DNA of 64,000 nt from JAXMHQ01 sp046346665 (GCA_046346665.1 JAXMHQ010000012.1:1-64000); one strand, 5' to 3'. Counted from the first letter of the stretch, positions 40,389-51,400 are shown. Translations and numbers: made by a program. The notes: generated by a model from the letters alone, not told the origin.

Positions 40389-41825
40389 ATGTCTTTTAAA
40401 ACCTTGTCCTCAACGGTGCTCCTGGGATTCAGCGTGGTTTGCGGGTTCGCTCCATCCTCAGGACATTCCCAGCAACTGGCGGTTTACACCACGGCCGAAA
40501 AATCTCCGGCCCGGATGGCGCGAACGGACGTGCCGCTGCACGCCTCCACGCAGCCGCCCGAAACCGACATCGCCGTCTTCGTCAATCCGGAAAAGAAATT
40601 CCAGGATTTCCTGGGCATCGGCGGCGCGCTTACCGATGCCTCCGCGGATGTGTTCGCGAAGTTGCCGGCGGCGAGGCAGCAGGAATTGCTCACCGCTTAT
40701 TATGATCCCGCCAAGGGCATCGGCTACACGCTGGGCCGGACTTCGATTCACAGTTCCGATTTCAGCGCCGAGAGCTACACCTACGTCGCGGAGGGCGACC
40801 GCGAGTTGAAGACATTTTCGATCGATCACGACCGCGCAAACAGATTGCCGCTGATTCACAAGGCGATCGCGGCGGCGGGGGGGAAGCTGACGTTGTATGT
40901 GAGCCCGTGGAGTCCGCCGGCGTTCATGAAGGACACGCACGACATGCTGCACGGCGGGCGGTTGCTGCCGGAATACCGGGATGCGTGGGCGCACTATGTC
41001 GCAAAGTTCATCAAGGCTTACGAGGCGGAAGGCGTGCCGGTCTGGGGGCTCACCGTGCAGAACGAGCCGATGGCGAAACAGACGTGGGAGTCGTGCATCT
41101 ACACCGCCGAAGACGAGCGGGATTATCTCAAGAACAACCTCGGCCCGGTTCTGGCGAAGGAAGGGTTGGGCGACAAGAAAATCATCGTGTGGGATCACAA
41201 CCGCGACCTGATCAATTACCGGTTGCAGGTGATTTATGGGGATCCGGAAGCCGCGAAGTACGTGTGGGGCGCCGGGTTTCACTGGTATGAAAACTGGGCC
41301 GGGGGAGCGTGCATGTATGACAACGTGCGGCTGGCCTGGGAATCCTACCCGGACAAGCACCTGATTTTCACTGAGGGCTGCGTCGAGAGTTTCAAACCGG
41401 AAGCGTATCAGAATTGGAGTTACGCGGAGCGGTATGGGACCTCAATGATCAACGATTTCAACAGCGGGGCCTCGGGGTGGACGGACTGGAACATCCTGCT
41501 GGACGAGCGGGGCGGTCCGAATCATGTGGGCAACTTCTGCTGCGCGCCGGTTCACGCGAACGCGGCCAAAGGCGATCTCGTGTTCACGCCGTCGTATTGG
41601 TACATCGGGCACTTCTCGAAATTCATCCGGCCCGGCGCCGTCCGGGTCTCTGCCGCGAGCAGCCGGAGCGCGCTTCAATGCACAGCGTTCAGGAACAAGG
41701 ACGGATCCGTGGTGACCGTGGTGATGAATTCGAGCGGGGCCCCGATTTCCTATCGTTTGATGAGCGGTAATCACGCGGCCGACCTGACCATTCCGGCGCA
41801 CGGAATCCAGACTGCGGTTTACTAG
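40389..41825 (+). CDS. Glycoside hydrolase family 30, secreted
   Basis: 478 residues from MSFKTLSSTVLLGFSVVCGF, with a signal peptide. (beta/alpha)8 barrel of GH30: QDFLGIGGALTDASADVF, YYDPAKGIGYTLGRTSIHS, LYVSPWSPPAFMK. Acid/base Glu226 in LTVQNEPM; nucleophile Glu329 in LIFTEGC. The beta-sandwich domain that flanks GH30 barrels is formed by the N- and C-terminal parts (SVVTVVMNSSGAPISYRL). The glucosylceramidase / beta-1,6-glucanase branch is likely from overall resemblance. The in-frame upstream extension is in repeat DNA. Confidence 0.92.
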   Translation: MSFKTLSSTVLLGFSVVCGFAPSSGHSQQLAVYTTAEKSPARMARTDVPLHASTQPPETDIAVFVNPEKKFQDFLGIGGALTDASADVFAKLPAARQQELLTAYYDPAKGIGYTLGRTSIHSSDFSAESYTYVAEGDRELKTFSIDHDRANRLPLIHKAIAAAGGKLTLYVSPWSPPAFMKDTHDMLHGGRLLPEYRDAWAHYVAKFIKAYEAEGVPVWGLTVQNEPMAKQTWESCIYTAEDERDYLKNNLGPVLAKEGLGDKKIIVWDHNRDLINYRLQVIYGDPEAAKYVWGAGFHWYENWAGGACMYDNVRLAWESYPDKHLIFTEGCVESFKPEAYQNWSYAERYGTSMINDFNSGASGWTDWNILLDERGGPNHVGNFCCAPVHANAAKGDLVFTPSYWYIGHFSKFIRPGAVRVSAASSRSALQCTAFRNKDGSVVTVVMNSSGAPISYRLMSGNHAADLTIPAHGIQTAVY

Positions 41826-41834
41826 TATCTGCCC

Positions 41835-41937
41835 GTAGCCGCGATTGTAAAATCGCGGAGATCCTGGCTCGCGCGGAAGGGATCCGCGATCTCACGATCG
41901 CGGCTACGGGGCTGTAGCGGCGATTGTAAAATCGCGG
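41835..41937. repeat. Three GTAG-headed REP hairpins
   Basis: 41835-41858 GTAG + CCGCGATT / AATCGCGG around 4 bases; 41884-41907 the same in inverse (CCGCGATC / GATCGCGG then CTAC); 41914-41937 a third with one stem change. Typical REP geometry (GTAG head, 8-bp stem, 4-base loop) as an inverted pair plus one. Copies recur at 33916, 44313, 44347, 50241 and 62963. Confidence 0.82.
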
Positions 41938-42012
41938 AAGTTTCGGGCTCGCGACGATGCCGTCACGGTTCTCAGTTGAACCGAATTTGATTTTCTGATA
42001 CACAGGGGGCCT

Positions 42013-44304
42013 ATGTTAAGGAGAGGTTTTTACCTTCTGGCGCTGCTGGCGCTTCCTGCAGTTCCCTCCGCATTCGCGGCGACACTTTATGTGGACGCGG
42101 CGGCGACCAATGCGACTCCGCCGTTTTCGGATTGGTCGACCGCGGCCGGGAACATTCAGGACGCGGTCGACGCGGCGGCTGCGGGGGATCTAGTGCTGGT
42201 GAACGACGGGGTTTACGGCACAGGAACGCGCGTGATTTACGGGAGCCTGACGAACCGGGTGGCGATCGACAAGGCGATAACCGTACAAAGTCTGAACGGT
42301 CCGGCGGCGGCAATCATCCAGGGGGAGGGTGACGTGCGCGCCTGGAGCTTTTCCGTCCGGTGTGTTTACCTGACGAACGGCGCAATGCTGAGCGGGTTCA
42401 CGTTAACGAACGGCGTGGCGCCAACTGCAGCCGGCATGATCACTAATTCCTCCGGAGGTGGTGCCTGGTGTGAGACTCTGGGCGTCGTCTCGAATTGCGT
42501 CATTGCGGGCAACGAGGCCTATTTCAATGGGGGAGGTGTGTTCGGAGGGACTGCCGTCAATTGCGTCATCACCAACAACTATGCCTGGTGCAACCTTGGC
42601 GGGGGCGCCTGCCTTTCAACACTTTTGAACTGCCTGGTGCAGGAGAACTACTCCGAATTTGGCGGCGGTGTCGGCCAGTGCGTGCTGAGCAATTGCATCG
42701 TGGGATCCAACAATTGGAGTTCTACATACGGAGACGTTTACCTCTCGTCGCTGAGGAATTGTCAGGTGCTTCCGGATTCCTATTCGGCTCTGACGTATTC
42801 AACGGCATCCGACTGCACCATTTCGGCAGGCACAAACTCGATTCGTTACGCCGGCGCCCAAAACAGTGTTTTGACAAACTGCACCATTTCCGGTTTTCAC
42901 GGGTCCGGCGCGCAGTCCTCCACGCTGGTCAGTTGCACGGTCTCGAACAACACGAGCGGCTATGGAGGTGGCGCCTATTCATGCATCCTGATTGGATGCA
43001 CGCTTTCCAACAACCGCGCTACTAACAATTTCATGCCCGGCGGCGGCGGGGCCTATCATTCCACACTCACAAACTGCATTGTTGTCTGGAATTCGGCCAT
43101 CTACACCGGAGGCGGGGTTTACAATTGCGTGCTGGCTGGCTGTTCCGTCTCCAACAACATTGCCCTCCACGGCGGCGGCGGCGGGGCTGGAGGGGACTTC
43201 AGTGCGCTGCCGGGCACTGTGCCCACCAATAGCGTCTTGATCGAGACCGTTTTGTCCGGGAACCAGTCCTGCCTGTCTGGCGGCGGTGTCGCTTCGAGTC
43301 GGTTGGTCAGCTGCATCCTATCTGGCAATATTTGTACAAATGGAGCCGGCGGCGGCGCTGCATCGTCGGTCCTTTCCAATTGCACTTTGACGGCTAACAT
43401 CGGGGTCGGCGGCGGAGGATCCAGCGGTGGAACGCTAACTTCGTGCAAGCTGACCGGGAACTGGGTGACCAATGCCCAGGGCGGCGGTGCCAGCGGTGGA
43501 ACGCTCATCAATTGCATCATCCTCGGCAACCAGGCGCTGGGAACCAGCGGATCCGGAGGCGGACTCGCCAGCGCCACCGCCTTTAATTGCACCGTCCTCT
43601 CAAATTACGCAGGTCGCAGCGCGGGCGGCGCCTACGCCGGTTCGCTCAGCAATTGCATTGTTTATTACAACTCCGCCGGCACAATGGACAATTACCAAAC
43701 CAACACGGGCTCGCTGAATTTCTGCTGCACCACACCGCTTCCATTCCCAGCGCGCGGCTCGGGCAATTTCACCAACGAACCGCTGCTCGTCGACGGCAGT
43801 TCCGGCAACTTCCACTTGCAATCCGGTTCGCCTTGCATCAACTCGGGCAATAACCGGTTTGTCACCGCTTCGACCGACTTCGACGGCAATCCCCGGATCC
43901 AGGGCGGCACAGTGGATGTGGGCGTTTTCGAATTTCAAAATCCAAGCTCAATCCTTTCCTACGCCTGGGCGCAGCAATACGGAATTCCCACCGACGGTTC
44001 CGCCGACCAGTCGGACGGCGACCAGGACGGCGCCTCGAACTGGCAGGAGTGGAAGGCAGGCACCAGCCCGGTGGACGCCTTGTCCGTGCTGCGCCTGACG
44101 ACCCTCACCAACGCGGTGGCGGGCGGCCTCTCAGTCACCTGGCAAAGTGTCGGCGGCGTGACCTACTTCCTTCAACGCACCGCCAATCCGGCGTCCTGGT
44201 CGAACCTCAAAAGCAACCTGGTCGGCCAGGCGGGGACCACCACGTATACCGACGCGACGGCGACAAACGGCGATTCCTTTTTCTACCGCATCGCGGTGCA
44301 GTAG
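42013..44304 (+). CDS. Secreted right-handed beta-helix protein
   Basis: 763 residues. Signal peptide MLRRGFYLLALLALPAVPSAFA. Then the typical opening of parallel beta-helix proteins (LYVDAAATN, WSTAAGNIQDAVDAAAAGDLVLVNDGVYGTG), more than ten coils in which NC(x)I/V and GGG alternate (VSNCVIAGN, GGGVFGG, LTNCIVVWNSAIYTGGG), and a C-terminal part with a Ca-binding-like DGDQDGASNWQEW segment and a beta domain ending FFYRIAVQ. No PEP-CTERM anchor. Likely an exported adhesin or polysaccharide-binding protein; function not assigned. Members are numerous in Verrucomicrobiota. Confidence 0.8.
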   Translation: MLRRGFYLLALLALPAVPSAFAATLYVDAAATNATPPFSDWSTAAGNIQDAVDAAAAGDLVLVNDGVYGTGTRVIYGSLTNRVAIDKAITVQSLNGPAAAIIQGEGDVRAWSFSVRCVYLTNGAMLSGFTLTNGVAPTAAGMITNSSGGGAWCETLGVVSNCVIAGNEAYFNGGGVFGGTAVNCVITNNYAWCNLGGGACLSTLLNCLVQENYSEFGGGVGQCVLSNCIVGSNNWSSTYGDVYLSSLRNCQVLPDSYSALTYSTASDCTISAGTNSIRYAGAQNSVLTNCTISGFHGSGAQSSTLVSCTVSNNTSGYGGGAYSCILIGCTLSNNRATNNFMPGGGGAYHSTLTNCIVVWNSAIYTGGGVYNCVLAGCSVSNNIALHGGGGGAGGDFSALPGTVPTNSVLIETVLSGNQSCLSGGGVASSRLVSCILSGNICTNGAGGGAASSVLSNCTLTANIGVGGGGSSGGTLTSCKLTGNWVTNAQGGGASGGTLINCIILGNQALGTSGSGGGLASATAFNCTVLSNYAGRSAGGAYAGSLSNCIVYYNSAGTMDNYQTNTGSLNFCCTTPLPFPARGSGNFTNEPLLVDGSSGNFHLQSGSPCINSGNNRFVTASTDFDGNPRIQGGTVDVGVFEFQNPSSILSYAWAQQYGIPTDGSADQSDGDQDGASNWQEWKAGTSPVDALSVLRLTTLTNAVAGGLSVTWQSVGGVTYFLQRTANPASWSNLKSNLVGQAGTTTYTDATATNGDSFFYRIAVQ

Positions 44305-44312
44305 CGCGAGGC

Positions 44313-44370
44313 CCGCGATCTCACGATCGCGGCTAAGGGGGAGGCTGTAGCCGCGATTGTGAAATCGCGG
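44313..44370. repeat. Inverted pair of GTAG-type REP hairpins
   Basis: CCGCGATC / GATCGCGG followed by CTAA (44313-44336), then GTAG + CCGCGATT / AATCGCGG (44347-44370). Same family as 41835-41937. It is followed by direct repeats of ATCCATGTCCATCCGTG near 44400-44440. Confidence 0.8.
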
Positions 44371-44530
44371 AGAACCTGGTTCCCGATCCACCTTTCCGCA
44401 TCCGTGTTCATCCGTGTCCATCCATGTCCATCCGTGGTTAAGAATACTGCACTCAAAATTCTGGTTGCCCGGGGTTCGCCACTTAGCCGATAATTGGGTC
44501 TCCAGTTTCCGAGTCAAATTCGTTGATGAA

Positions 44531-45490
44531 ATGAACGCGGCGTCGATAATTGTTATTCCTGGCAGGCGTTGGATTTCGCGCGTCTGCGGTCCGGCTGCTT
44601 TTCTCCTGCTCCTCGCCTTCACCGGCGGGGGCTGTTCCGTCCGTCATTACGCCCTGAACCAGGCTGCCAACGCCCTGGCGCACACCGGCAGCACCTTTGC
44701 CAGCGACGATGACCCGGCGCTCATCCAGGCCGCGGCGCCCTTCAGCCTGAAGCTCATGGAAAGTGTGCTGGCGGAGAATCCGGATCACCCGGAACTTCTC
44801 GCCGCCACCGCCGCCGGATTCACCCAGTTCAGCTATGCCTATGTGCAGGAGGATGCCGATGAAACCGAGCCGCACGACCTGGCGGCGGCGGAGGCGTTGC
44901 GCGCGCGGGCGCGCCGGCTTTATCTGCGGGCGCAGCGATACGGCATGCACGGGCTCGAAGTGAAACATCCCGGGTTTGGCGCCGCCCTCAAGGCCAACCC
45001 GAAGCAGGCCGTCCGCATGGCCGACAAATCCGACGTGCCGCTCCTCTACTGGACCGGCGCCTCCTGGGCCGCCGCCATCGCCCTGTCCAAAGACAACCCC
45101 GAACTGGTCGCCCAATTGCCGTCGATGGAAGCCCTGATGGACCGCGCGCTGGAACTCGACGAAAGCTGGAATCGCGGCGCCATCCACACTTTCATGATCA
45201 CCTACGAAATGAGCCGGACGACGGTCGGGGGCGACGCCGCCGCGCGGTCCAGGGCGCAGTTCGATCGCGCGATGGCCCTGTCCAAAGGCACGCTCGCCGC
45301 GCCGATGGTGGCCTATGCCGAGGCGGTCTGCGTGCAGAAACAGGATGTGAAGCAATTTGAATCGCTGCTCAACCAGGCCCTCGCCATCAATGCCGACGAC
45401 TACCCTGATGTCCGGCTGGAAAACCTGATCATGCAACGCCGCGCCCGCTGGCTTTTATCGCGCAAAACCGAGCTGTTCCTTGTCGAATAA
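44531..45490 (+). CDS. TRAP transporter TatT-component lipoprotein
   Basis: 319 residues from MNAASIIVIPGRRWISRVCG; hydrophobic signal followed by a lipobox-like TGGGCS. Helical TPR-like domain with the TatT pattern (NPDHPELLAATAAGFTQFSYAYVQEDAD, LRARARRLYLRAQRYGM, DVPLLYWTGASWAAAIAL, LDESWNRGAIHTFMITYE). In Treponema the T protein forms a trimer docking the substrate-binding P protein. It is followed after 2 bases by dctP and then the fused dctQM, a complete TRAP-T system. Confidence 0.9.
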   Translation: MNAASIIVIPGRRWISRVCGPAAFLLLLAFTGGGCSVRHYALNQAANALAHTGSTFASDDDPALIQAAAPFSLKLMESVLAENPDHPELLAATAAGFTQFSYAYVQEDADETEPHDLAAAEALRARARRLYLRAQRYGMHGLEVKHPGFGAALKANPKQAVRMADKSDVPLLYWTGASWAAAIALSKDNPELVAQLPSMEALMDRALELDESWNRGAIHTFMITYEMSRTTVGGDAAARSRAQFDRAMALSKGTLAAPMVAYAEAVCVQKQDVKQFESLLNQALAINADDYPDVRLENLIMQRRARWLLSRKTELFLVE

Positions 45491-45492
45491 CC

Positions 45493-46524
45493 ATGAACCT
45501 GAATTTGAAACAAATCCTGTGCGCGGTTGCCGCCGCCGCGATTCTGTGTCCCCCCGGCTCTCTCGCCGCCGATCCCGTCAAAGTGCGTCTCGGCACCCTG
45601 GCCCCCAAAGGCTCTTCCTACACGAAACATCTCCAGGCGATGGGTGAGCAGTGGAAAAAGGCGCCGGGCGGCGGTGCGGCGCTCACGATTTATGCCGACG
45701 GCACGATGGGCAGCGAGGCCGACATGGTCCGGCGCATGCGCCTGGGCCAGCTCCAGGCCGCGCTGGTGACGGTCACCGGCATCACCGAGATCGAGCCTGC
45801 CGCCGCGGGGCTTCAGACGCTCCCGATGGCTTTCCGCAACCTCGAGGAGGTGGATTACATCGGCGAGAAGCTCCAGCCCATGCTGGAAAAACGGCTCGAG
45901 GCGAAAGGGTTCGTCGTGCTGTTCTGGACCGACACCGGGTTCGTCCATTTCTTCTCCAAGAAACCGATGATCACGCCGGACGACCTTAAAAAGACCAAGC
46001 TGTTCCTGTCGGCGAATCGCCCGGCGGAAATCGACATTTACCGGTCCTTCGGCTGCAACCCGGTGCCGCTGGAAGTGTCGGACATTGTGCCGGGGTTGCA
46101 GACGGGATTGATCGACTGCCTGTGCCTGCCGCCGACCTTTGCGCTGGCGCTGCAGGTGGATTCGGCCGCGCCGAACATGCTGGACATGAATTGGGCGCCG
46201 CTGGTGGGCGCGGCGTTGATCAACAAGAAAACCTGGGACTCGCTGTCGCCCGAGGCGCAGTCCGCGCTGCGGGAATCCGCGCGCGAAGCCGGCAAGCTGA
46301 TCAAGGCCGACGGCCGCCGCGAGAACCTGGAATCGGTGGAAGCCATGCGCAAGCGCGGGCTGGCGGTGCACACCATGACCCCCGAAGTTCAGGCGCAATG
46401 GGAGAAGACGGCGGAGAAAGCGTGGCCGCAGATCCGGGGCACCGTGATGCCGGCGGACATTTACGACGAGGTGATGGCCCAGCTCAAGGCGTTCCGGGCT
46501 GAACACGCGGGGGCGGCGAAGTGA
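45493..46524 (+). CDS. TRAP transporter substrate-binding protein DctP
   Basis: 343 residues. Signal peptide (LCAVAAAAILCPPGSLA), then KVRLGTLAPKGSSYTKHLQAMGEQWKK, GTMGSEADMVRRMRLGQLQAALVT, and the C-terminal AQWEKTAEKAWPQIRG: the DctP/TAXI periplasmic-binding fold. The substrate is unknown; no clear carboxylate-binding arginine signature was identified. Overlaps the start of the DctQM gene by a GTGA. Confidence 0.92.
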   Translation: MNLNLKQILCAVAAAAILCPPGSLAADPVKVRLGTLAPKGSSYTKHLQAMGEQWKKAPGGGAALTIYADGTMGSEADMVRRMRLGQLQAALVTVTGITEIEPAAAGLQTLPMAFRNLEEVDYIGEKLQPMLEKRLEAKGFVVLFWTDTGFVHFFSKKPMITPDDLKKTKLFLSANRPAEIDIYRSFGCNPVPLEVSDIVPGLQTGLIDCLCLPPTFALALQVDSAAPNMLDMNWAPLVGAALINKKTWDSLSPEAQSALRESAREAGKLIKADGRRENLESVEAMRKRGLAVHTMTPEVQAQWEKTAEKAWPQIRGTVMPADIYDEVMAQLKAFRAEHAGAAK

Positions 46525-48395
46525 CCGGGGAGATTCCCAGTCCCGGGACGCCCGATGCCGCCGGCGGCCGGCTGCGCTGGCTGTGGCAGATTGAAAATCT
46601 CCTGGTGGCGCTCGCGCTGGCGCTGCTGATGATCCTGCCGCTGATCGAGGTGGTGGGTCGCAAGCTTTTCCATGGCGGGCTGAGCGGGGCCGGCGCGCTT
46701 CAGCAGCACCTGGTTCTCATCATTGGATTGTTAGGCGGCATGTTTGCCGCGCGCGACCGGCGGCTCCTGAGCCTGTCCACCCTGACCACGTTCCTCAAGG
46801 GCCGCTGGCAGACGTTCGCCCGCGTGTTCAGCAGTTCCTTCGCCACGGGCATCACGGTGTTCCTCTGCCTCGCCGCCATCCAGCTCGTTCAATCGGAGAA
46901 GGAAGGCGGCAAAATCCTCGCCTACGGCATCCCGTTATGGACGGTCGAATTGATCATGCCCATCGGGTTCGGTGTCATTGCGCTCCGGCTGCTCTGGCAC
47001 TCCGCCGACACCTGGCGCGGCCGCCTCGTCGCCCTTGCCATCGCCGGCGCGCTGGTGTGGATCGGGTTTCATCCGCCGTTCGGCTGGGCGCCGTCGAAGC
47101 TGGTGGTGCCGGGGCTGATCGCGCTGCTGATTGCCGTGGTGCTGGGCGCGCCCATTTTCGTCATGCTGGGCGGCGCGGCGCTGATCTTGTTCTGGGGCGA
47201 GGAGATCCCGATCTCGTCCATCTCGCTCACGCATTATTCGATGGTGACGAATCCCACGCTGCCGACCGTGCCGCTGTTCACGCTGGCGGGTTATTTCCTG
47301 GCGGAAGGCGGCGCGTCGAAACGGCTGATCCGCGTGTTCCAGGCGTTGCTCGGGCAGTTTCGCGGCGGTCCGGCGCTTGTCACGGTTCTTGCGTGCGCCT
47401 TTTTCACATCGTTCACCGGCGCCTCCGGCGTGACCATTCTCGCCCTGGGCGGGCTCCTGATGCCGGTGCTCATGGGCGCCGGGTATTCCGAGCGTTCCAC
47501 TCTGGGCATGCTGACCGGGTCCGGCGGGCTTGGCCTGCTGTTCCCGCCGTCGCTGCCGCTGATCCTCTACGCCATCGTCGCCAGCTCCAATACCAAGGGC
47601 GCCGGCGTGACGATCGAACGCATGTTCCTGGGCGGACTCGGACCCGGCGTGCTGCTGGTCGGCATGGCGGTCTGGCTGGGAATGAAACTCGGACCGAAGG
47701 ACGGACGGGAGAGGCCGAAATTCGACGCGGTGGAGGCGCGCCGGGCCATCTGGGCGGCCAAGTGGGAACTCCTGCTGCCGGTCGTGGCGCTGGTCTCCCT
47801 GTTCGCCGGGTTCGCCACGCCGGTCGAAGCCGCCGCGGTTACCGCCTTCTACGCATTTATCGTGGAGACGTTCGTGTATCGCGATTTCAAGGGGCCGGGC
47901 GAAGTGGCGAAAGTCATGGCCGAATGCGGCCTGCTCGTTGGCGGCGTGCTGCTCATCCTCGGCGTCGCCCTCGGGTTCACGAATTACCTCATCGACGCCC
48001 AAATCCCGAGCCGCGCCGTCGAGTGGGTCACCGGCACCGTCCATTCGAAGATCGCCTTTCTGCTGGCGCTGAACCTCTGCCTGCTGGTCGTGGGTTGCGT
48101 CATGGACATGTTCTCCGCCATTGTGGTCGTCGTCCCCATCATCGTGCCGCTCGGCATCGCTTATGGCATCGATCCCATTCATCTCGGAATCATTTTCCTG
48201 ACGAACATGGAACTGGGTCTTCTCACACCGACGGCCGGCATCAATATTTTCCTGTCGTCCTATCGATTCAACAAGCCCGTGCTCCAGGTGTCGCGCGCGG
48301 TGATCCCGATGCAGTTGGTGATCATCACGGGCCTCCTGCTGATCACCTATTTCCCGCCGCTGACGACCTTCCTGCCGCGCCTTTTTGGGCGATAG
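46521..48395 (+). CDS. TRAP transporter permease, fused DctQ-DctM
   Basis: 624 residues from GTG 46521, overlapping the dctP stop. The first four helices (about 20-170) are the small DctQ subunit (IEVVGRKLFHGGLSGAG...HLVLIIGLLGGMFAARDRR), fused to the 12-helix DctM part (LPTVPLFTLAGYFLAEGG, FTSFTGASGVTILALGGLLMPVL, GLLFPPSLPLILYAIVA, TPTAGINIFLSSYRF). Sodium-driven uptake of a solute presented by DctP. Confidence 0.93.
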   Translation: MTGEIPSPGTPDAAGGRLRWLWQIENLLVALALALLMILPLIEVVGRKLFHGGLSGAGALQQHLVLIIGLLGGMFAARDRRLLSLSTLTTFLKGRWQTFARVFSSSFATGITVFLCLAAIQLVQSEKEGGKILAYGIPLWTVELIMPIGFGVIALRLLWHSADTWRGRLVALAIAGALVWIGFHPPFGWAPSKLVVPGLIALLIAVVLGAPIFVMLGGAALILFWGEEIPISSISLTHYSMVTNPTLPTVPLFTLAGYFLAEGGASKRLIRVFQALLGQFRGGPALVTVLACAFFTSFTGASGVTILALGGLLMPVLMGAGYSERSTLGMLTGSGGLGLLFPPSLPLILYAIVASSNTKGAGVTIERMFLGGLGPGVLLVGMAVWLGMKLGPKDGRERPKFDAVEARRAIWAAKWELLLPVVALVSLFAGFATPVEAAAVTAFYAFIVETFVYRDFKGPGEVAKVMAECGLLVGGVLLILGVALGFTNYLIDAQIPSRAVEWVTGTVHSKIAFLLALNLCLLVVGCVMDMFSAIVVVVPIIVPLGIAYGIDPIHLGIIFLTNMELGLLTPTAGINIFLSSYRFNKPVLQVSRAVIPMQLVIITGLLLITYFPPLTTFLPRLFGR

Positions 48396-48483
48396 GCCCG
48401 GGAAAGGCAGAAGGCAGAATGTAGAATGCAGAAAATTATCTTCGTGTCTTCGTGGTGAAAAAATCCTTCGTGGTCTCGCCGTT

Positions 48484-51400
48484 TCAACTTCGTGCGCTTC
48501 GCGGTTTCCCCGCGTGGAGGACGCGGAGGGAGAAGCCGCGGCCGTTTTCGAACGGCTCCACCCGCGCCTCGACTTCCAGGACGGGATATCGAACCGTGGC
48601 GAGCCCGTAGCTTTTGTAGGTTTGGGCGAACAGTTCGGTTTCCACCATGCCGGTCCAGTCGGCCAGCGTCAGGAATTTCATCGGCTCGCCCGTGACCTGG
48701 TGATGCGTGCGCTGTTCCACCACCAGCCCGCAGGTGGTCACAGTTTGCCCGGCAAATTCCCCAAGCCGGTTCACCGGGCAATACGTGTCCCAGGCGACGT
48801 CGGGAAACAATTCGAGCGGATGCCCGCTGACGGCGAATCCGAACAACTCGGTCTCCGCGGCGAGGCGTTCGAGGCGGGAAGGCTCTTCCAATGCGGAGTG
48901 CGGAGTGCGGAGTGCGGAGTGGGAGGAAGCCTCTTCGAGTGCGGAATGCGGAGTGCGGAGTGCGGAATCCGGGGCCTGGAATGCGGGGAATTCCGACGTG
49001 TCCGCCACTCCGCATTCCGCATTCCGCACTCCGCACTGAAACTGGGCCTGCCAGAACTGGCGTGTGCGGGTGTCGCCGAATTCGTCGAACCCGCCCGCCC
49101 GGATCATCGCTTCGAGTTCCTCGCGCGCGGGCCGGACGCGCCGGGCGAAATCGGGCAGCGACGTAAACGGCCCGCGTTCACGCTCGCGCAGCGTCCGGTC
49201 GATGGTGGATTCCGAGAGGCCTTTGACCCGCGTCAGGGGAACCCGAATCCAGTGCGGAGTGCGGAATGCAGAGTGCGGAACTCCGGGAGGGACGGCGTCC
49301 CCGCCGTCCCCATCTGAGCTGTTCCGACGGGGCAAACGGATGTTTGGGCCGGCGGGGACGCCGGCCCTCCCGGGATCAGGGCTCGACGGAGTCTCGCCCC
49401 ACCGGGCCTTTTCCGCGCTCCCGCCTTCGCCAAGGCTACGGCGGGCAGGCCGCACTCCGCACTCCGCACTAAAATGGGGTCCCGGCGCGTTGACGGACGG
49501 CGGCAGCAGGCGGATGCCGAGGCGATGGCATTCGAGGACGTAGACGAGCGGGTGATAGAATCCCTTGCCATGGGTGAGGACGGCGGCCATGAATTCGGCG
49601 GGGTAATAGTATTTGAGCCAGGCGGACTGGTAGGCTTCGACGCCGTAGGCGGTGCTGTGGGCTTTGCAGAAGGCGTACCCGGCGAAGCCGGTGGCCAGGG
49701 ACCAGACTTCGGCGATTTTTTCCGGCGCATGCCCGCGCGCGCGGGCGGACGCGAAAAATTCGCCGCGGATTTCCTCGATCATGGCGCGCTTCTGCTTGTT
49801 CAACGCGCGGCGCAGGATGTCGGCCCGGCCCGGCGACAGCCCGGCAAAACATTCGCACAGTTGCAGGATGTGCTCCTCGTAAACCACCAGGCCGTAGGTG
49901 CTGCGCAGGCACGGTTCGAGCGACGGATGCGGATACTCGGGCGGTTCGAATCCCTGGTAACGCCGGGTGAACGCGATTTTTTTGCCTTCATTGGCCGCGC
50001 CCGGCCGGATGACGCTGACGATGGCGATGAGCCCGTCAATTTCGCGCACGTGGCACATCCGGCAAAGGCTGGTCATGGCCGGGCTTTCGATGTGATGCAC
50101 CGCCCGCGCGCCGCCGCCCGCGATCATGTCCCAGACGCGGGGATCATCGAAGGCAGAAGGAGGAATGCAGAATGTAGAAGTGGCAGACGGGGAGTGCGGG
50201 TGGGGCGAGACTCTGTCGAGCCCTGTACAGTGCGGGGACTCGGCAATCTCACGATTGCGGCTACGGGGATCAGGGCTCGACGGAGTCTCGCCCCACCGGG
50301 AGATGGAGTCGTGTAGTGTGGCCGGGGGAGCCGGGAGGGACGAGCTACTGCGAGTCCCCAACTGGATCGGAGATAAAGAATGGGACTCGCATAGCTCGTC
50401 CCTCCCATCACTCCACGACTCCAGCACTCCAGCGCCCCGGTTCGAGGACGAGGACGAAGGACGATTACGAGTTTTTGCGGCGCACCGCTCCAGGTCGACC
50501 TCGATGCCCCGGTTGGCGAGAGAGGCTTTCACGTCGCGCATCACGGCGAGGCCGGCCTGGGCGAGGATATCCATCTTCACCAATCCAACCGCTTCGACGG
50601 CATCCATGTCGAAGTGGGTGGTGGGATAACCTTTGTTGGAAATGAACGTCGGGGTCAGTTCATGCATCGGCTGGCGGGAGAGCACGACGCCACAGGGATG
50701 CATCTTGGGATGCCGCGGCATGCCGTCCAGGAATTCCGCCATGTGCAGCGCGGTGCGATAGGGTTCCTCGTCCATCGGCAGATCCCGCGTTTCCGGCGAG
50801 GCGCGCAACAGCTCGACAAGCCCCTCGCCCGCGTGCGGCGCGGGTTCGTCCGGCACCCAGCCGCCGCCGAAGCCCCAGGGAAAATGTTCCGTGAATTTCC
50901 GCACCTCGCGTTCCGCCATCCCCAGCACCTTCGCCACCTCCGCAAACGCGCTCCGCGCCTGGAACGTCGAAAATCCACCCACCACCGCGCACCGTTCCGG
51001 CCCGTATTTCTCGAAAATCAACTTCACCACGTCGTCCTTCCGGTCGTGCGCAAAATCAATGTCGATGTCCGGCAGCTTGTGCATCGCCATCCGTTCCCGG
51101 TTCAAAAACCGGCGGAAATACAAATCGAACCGCACCGGGCACACGCCGCTGATCCCCAGGCAATAACACACCAGGCTGTCCGCCGCGCTCCCCCGCGTGA
51201 TCCATTCAATCCCGCGCCGCCGGCATTCCTGCAGGAAATCCCACGTGATCAGGAAGTATTCCTCGTAACCCACCTCGCGGATGATCCGCAGCTCCTCCTC
51301 GATCTGACATTTCAGATTTGAAATTTGAGATTTGAGATTTGAAATGTGAGATCGCGGGTAGCGCCGCCGGGCGCCGTCCAGGACCAGTTGCCGCAGAAAA

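Noticed and set aside
46935..48182. 415-residue minus-strand ORF opposite DctQM
   Set aside because: Arg/His/Gln/Asp-rich shadow without likeness; the plus strand encodes a clear TRAP permease.
48891..49039. CRISPR-like array of CGGAGTGCGG units
   Set aside because: Units are directly tandem with no unique spacers, and they lie inside a coding frame; no cas gene is near.
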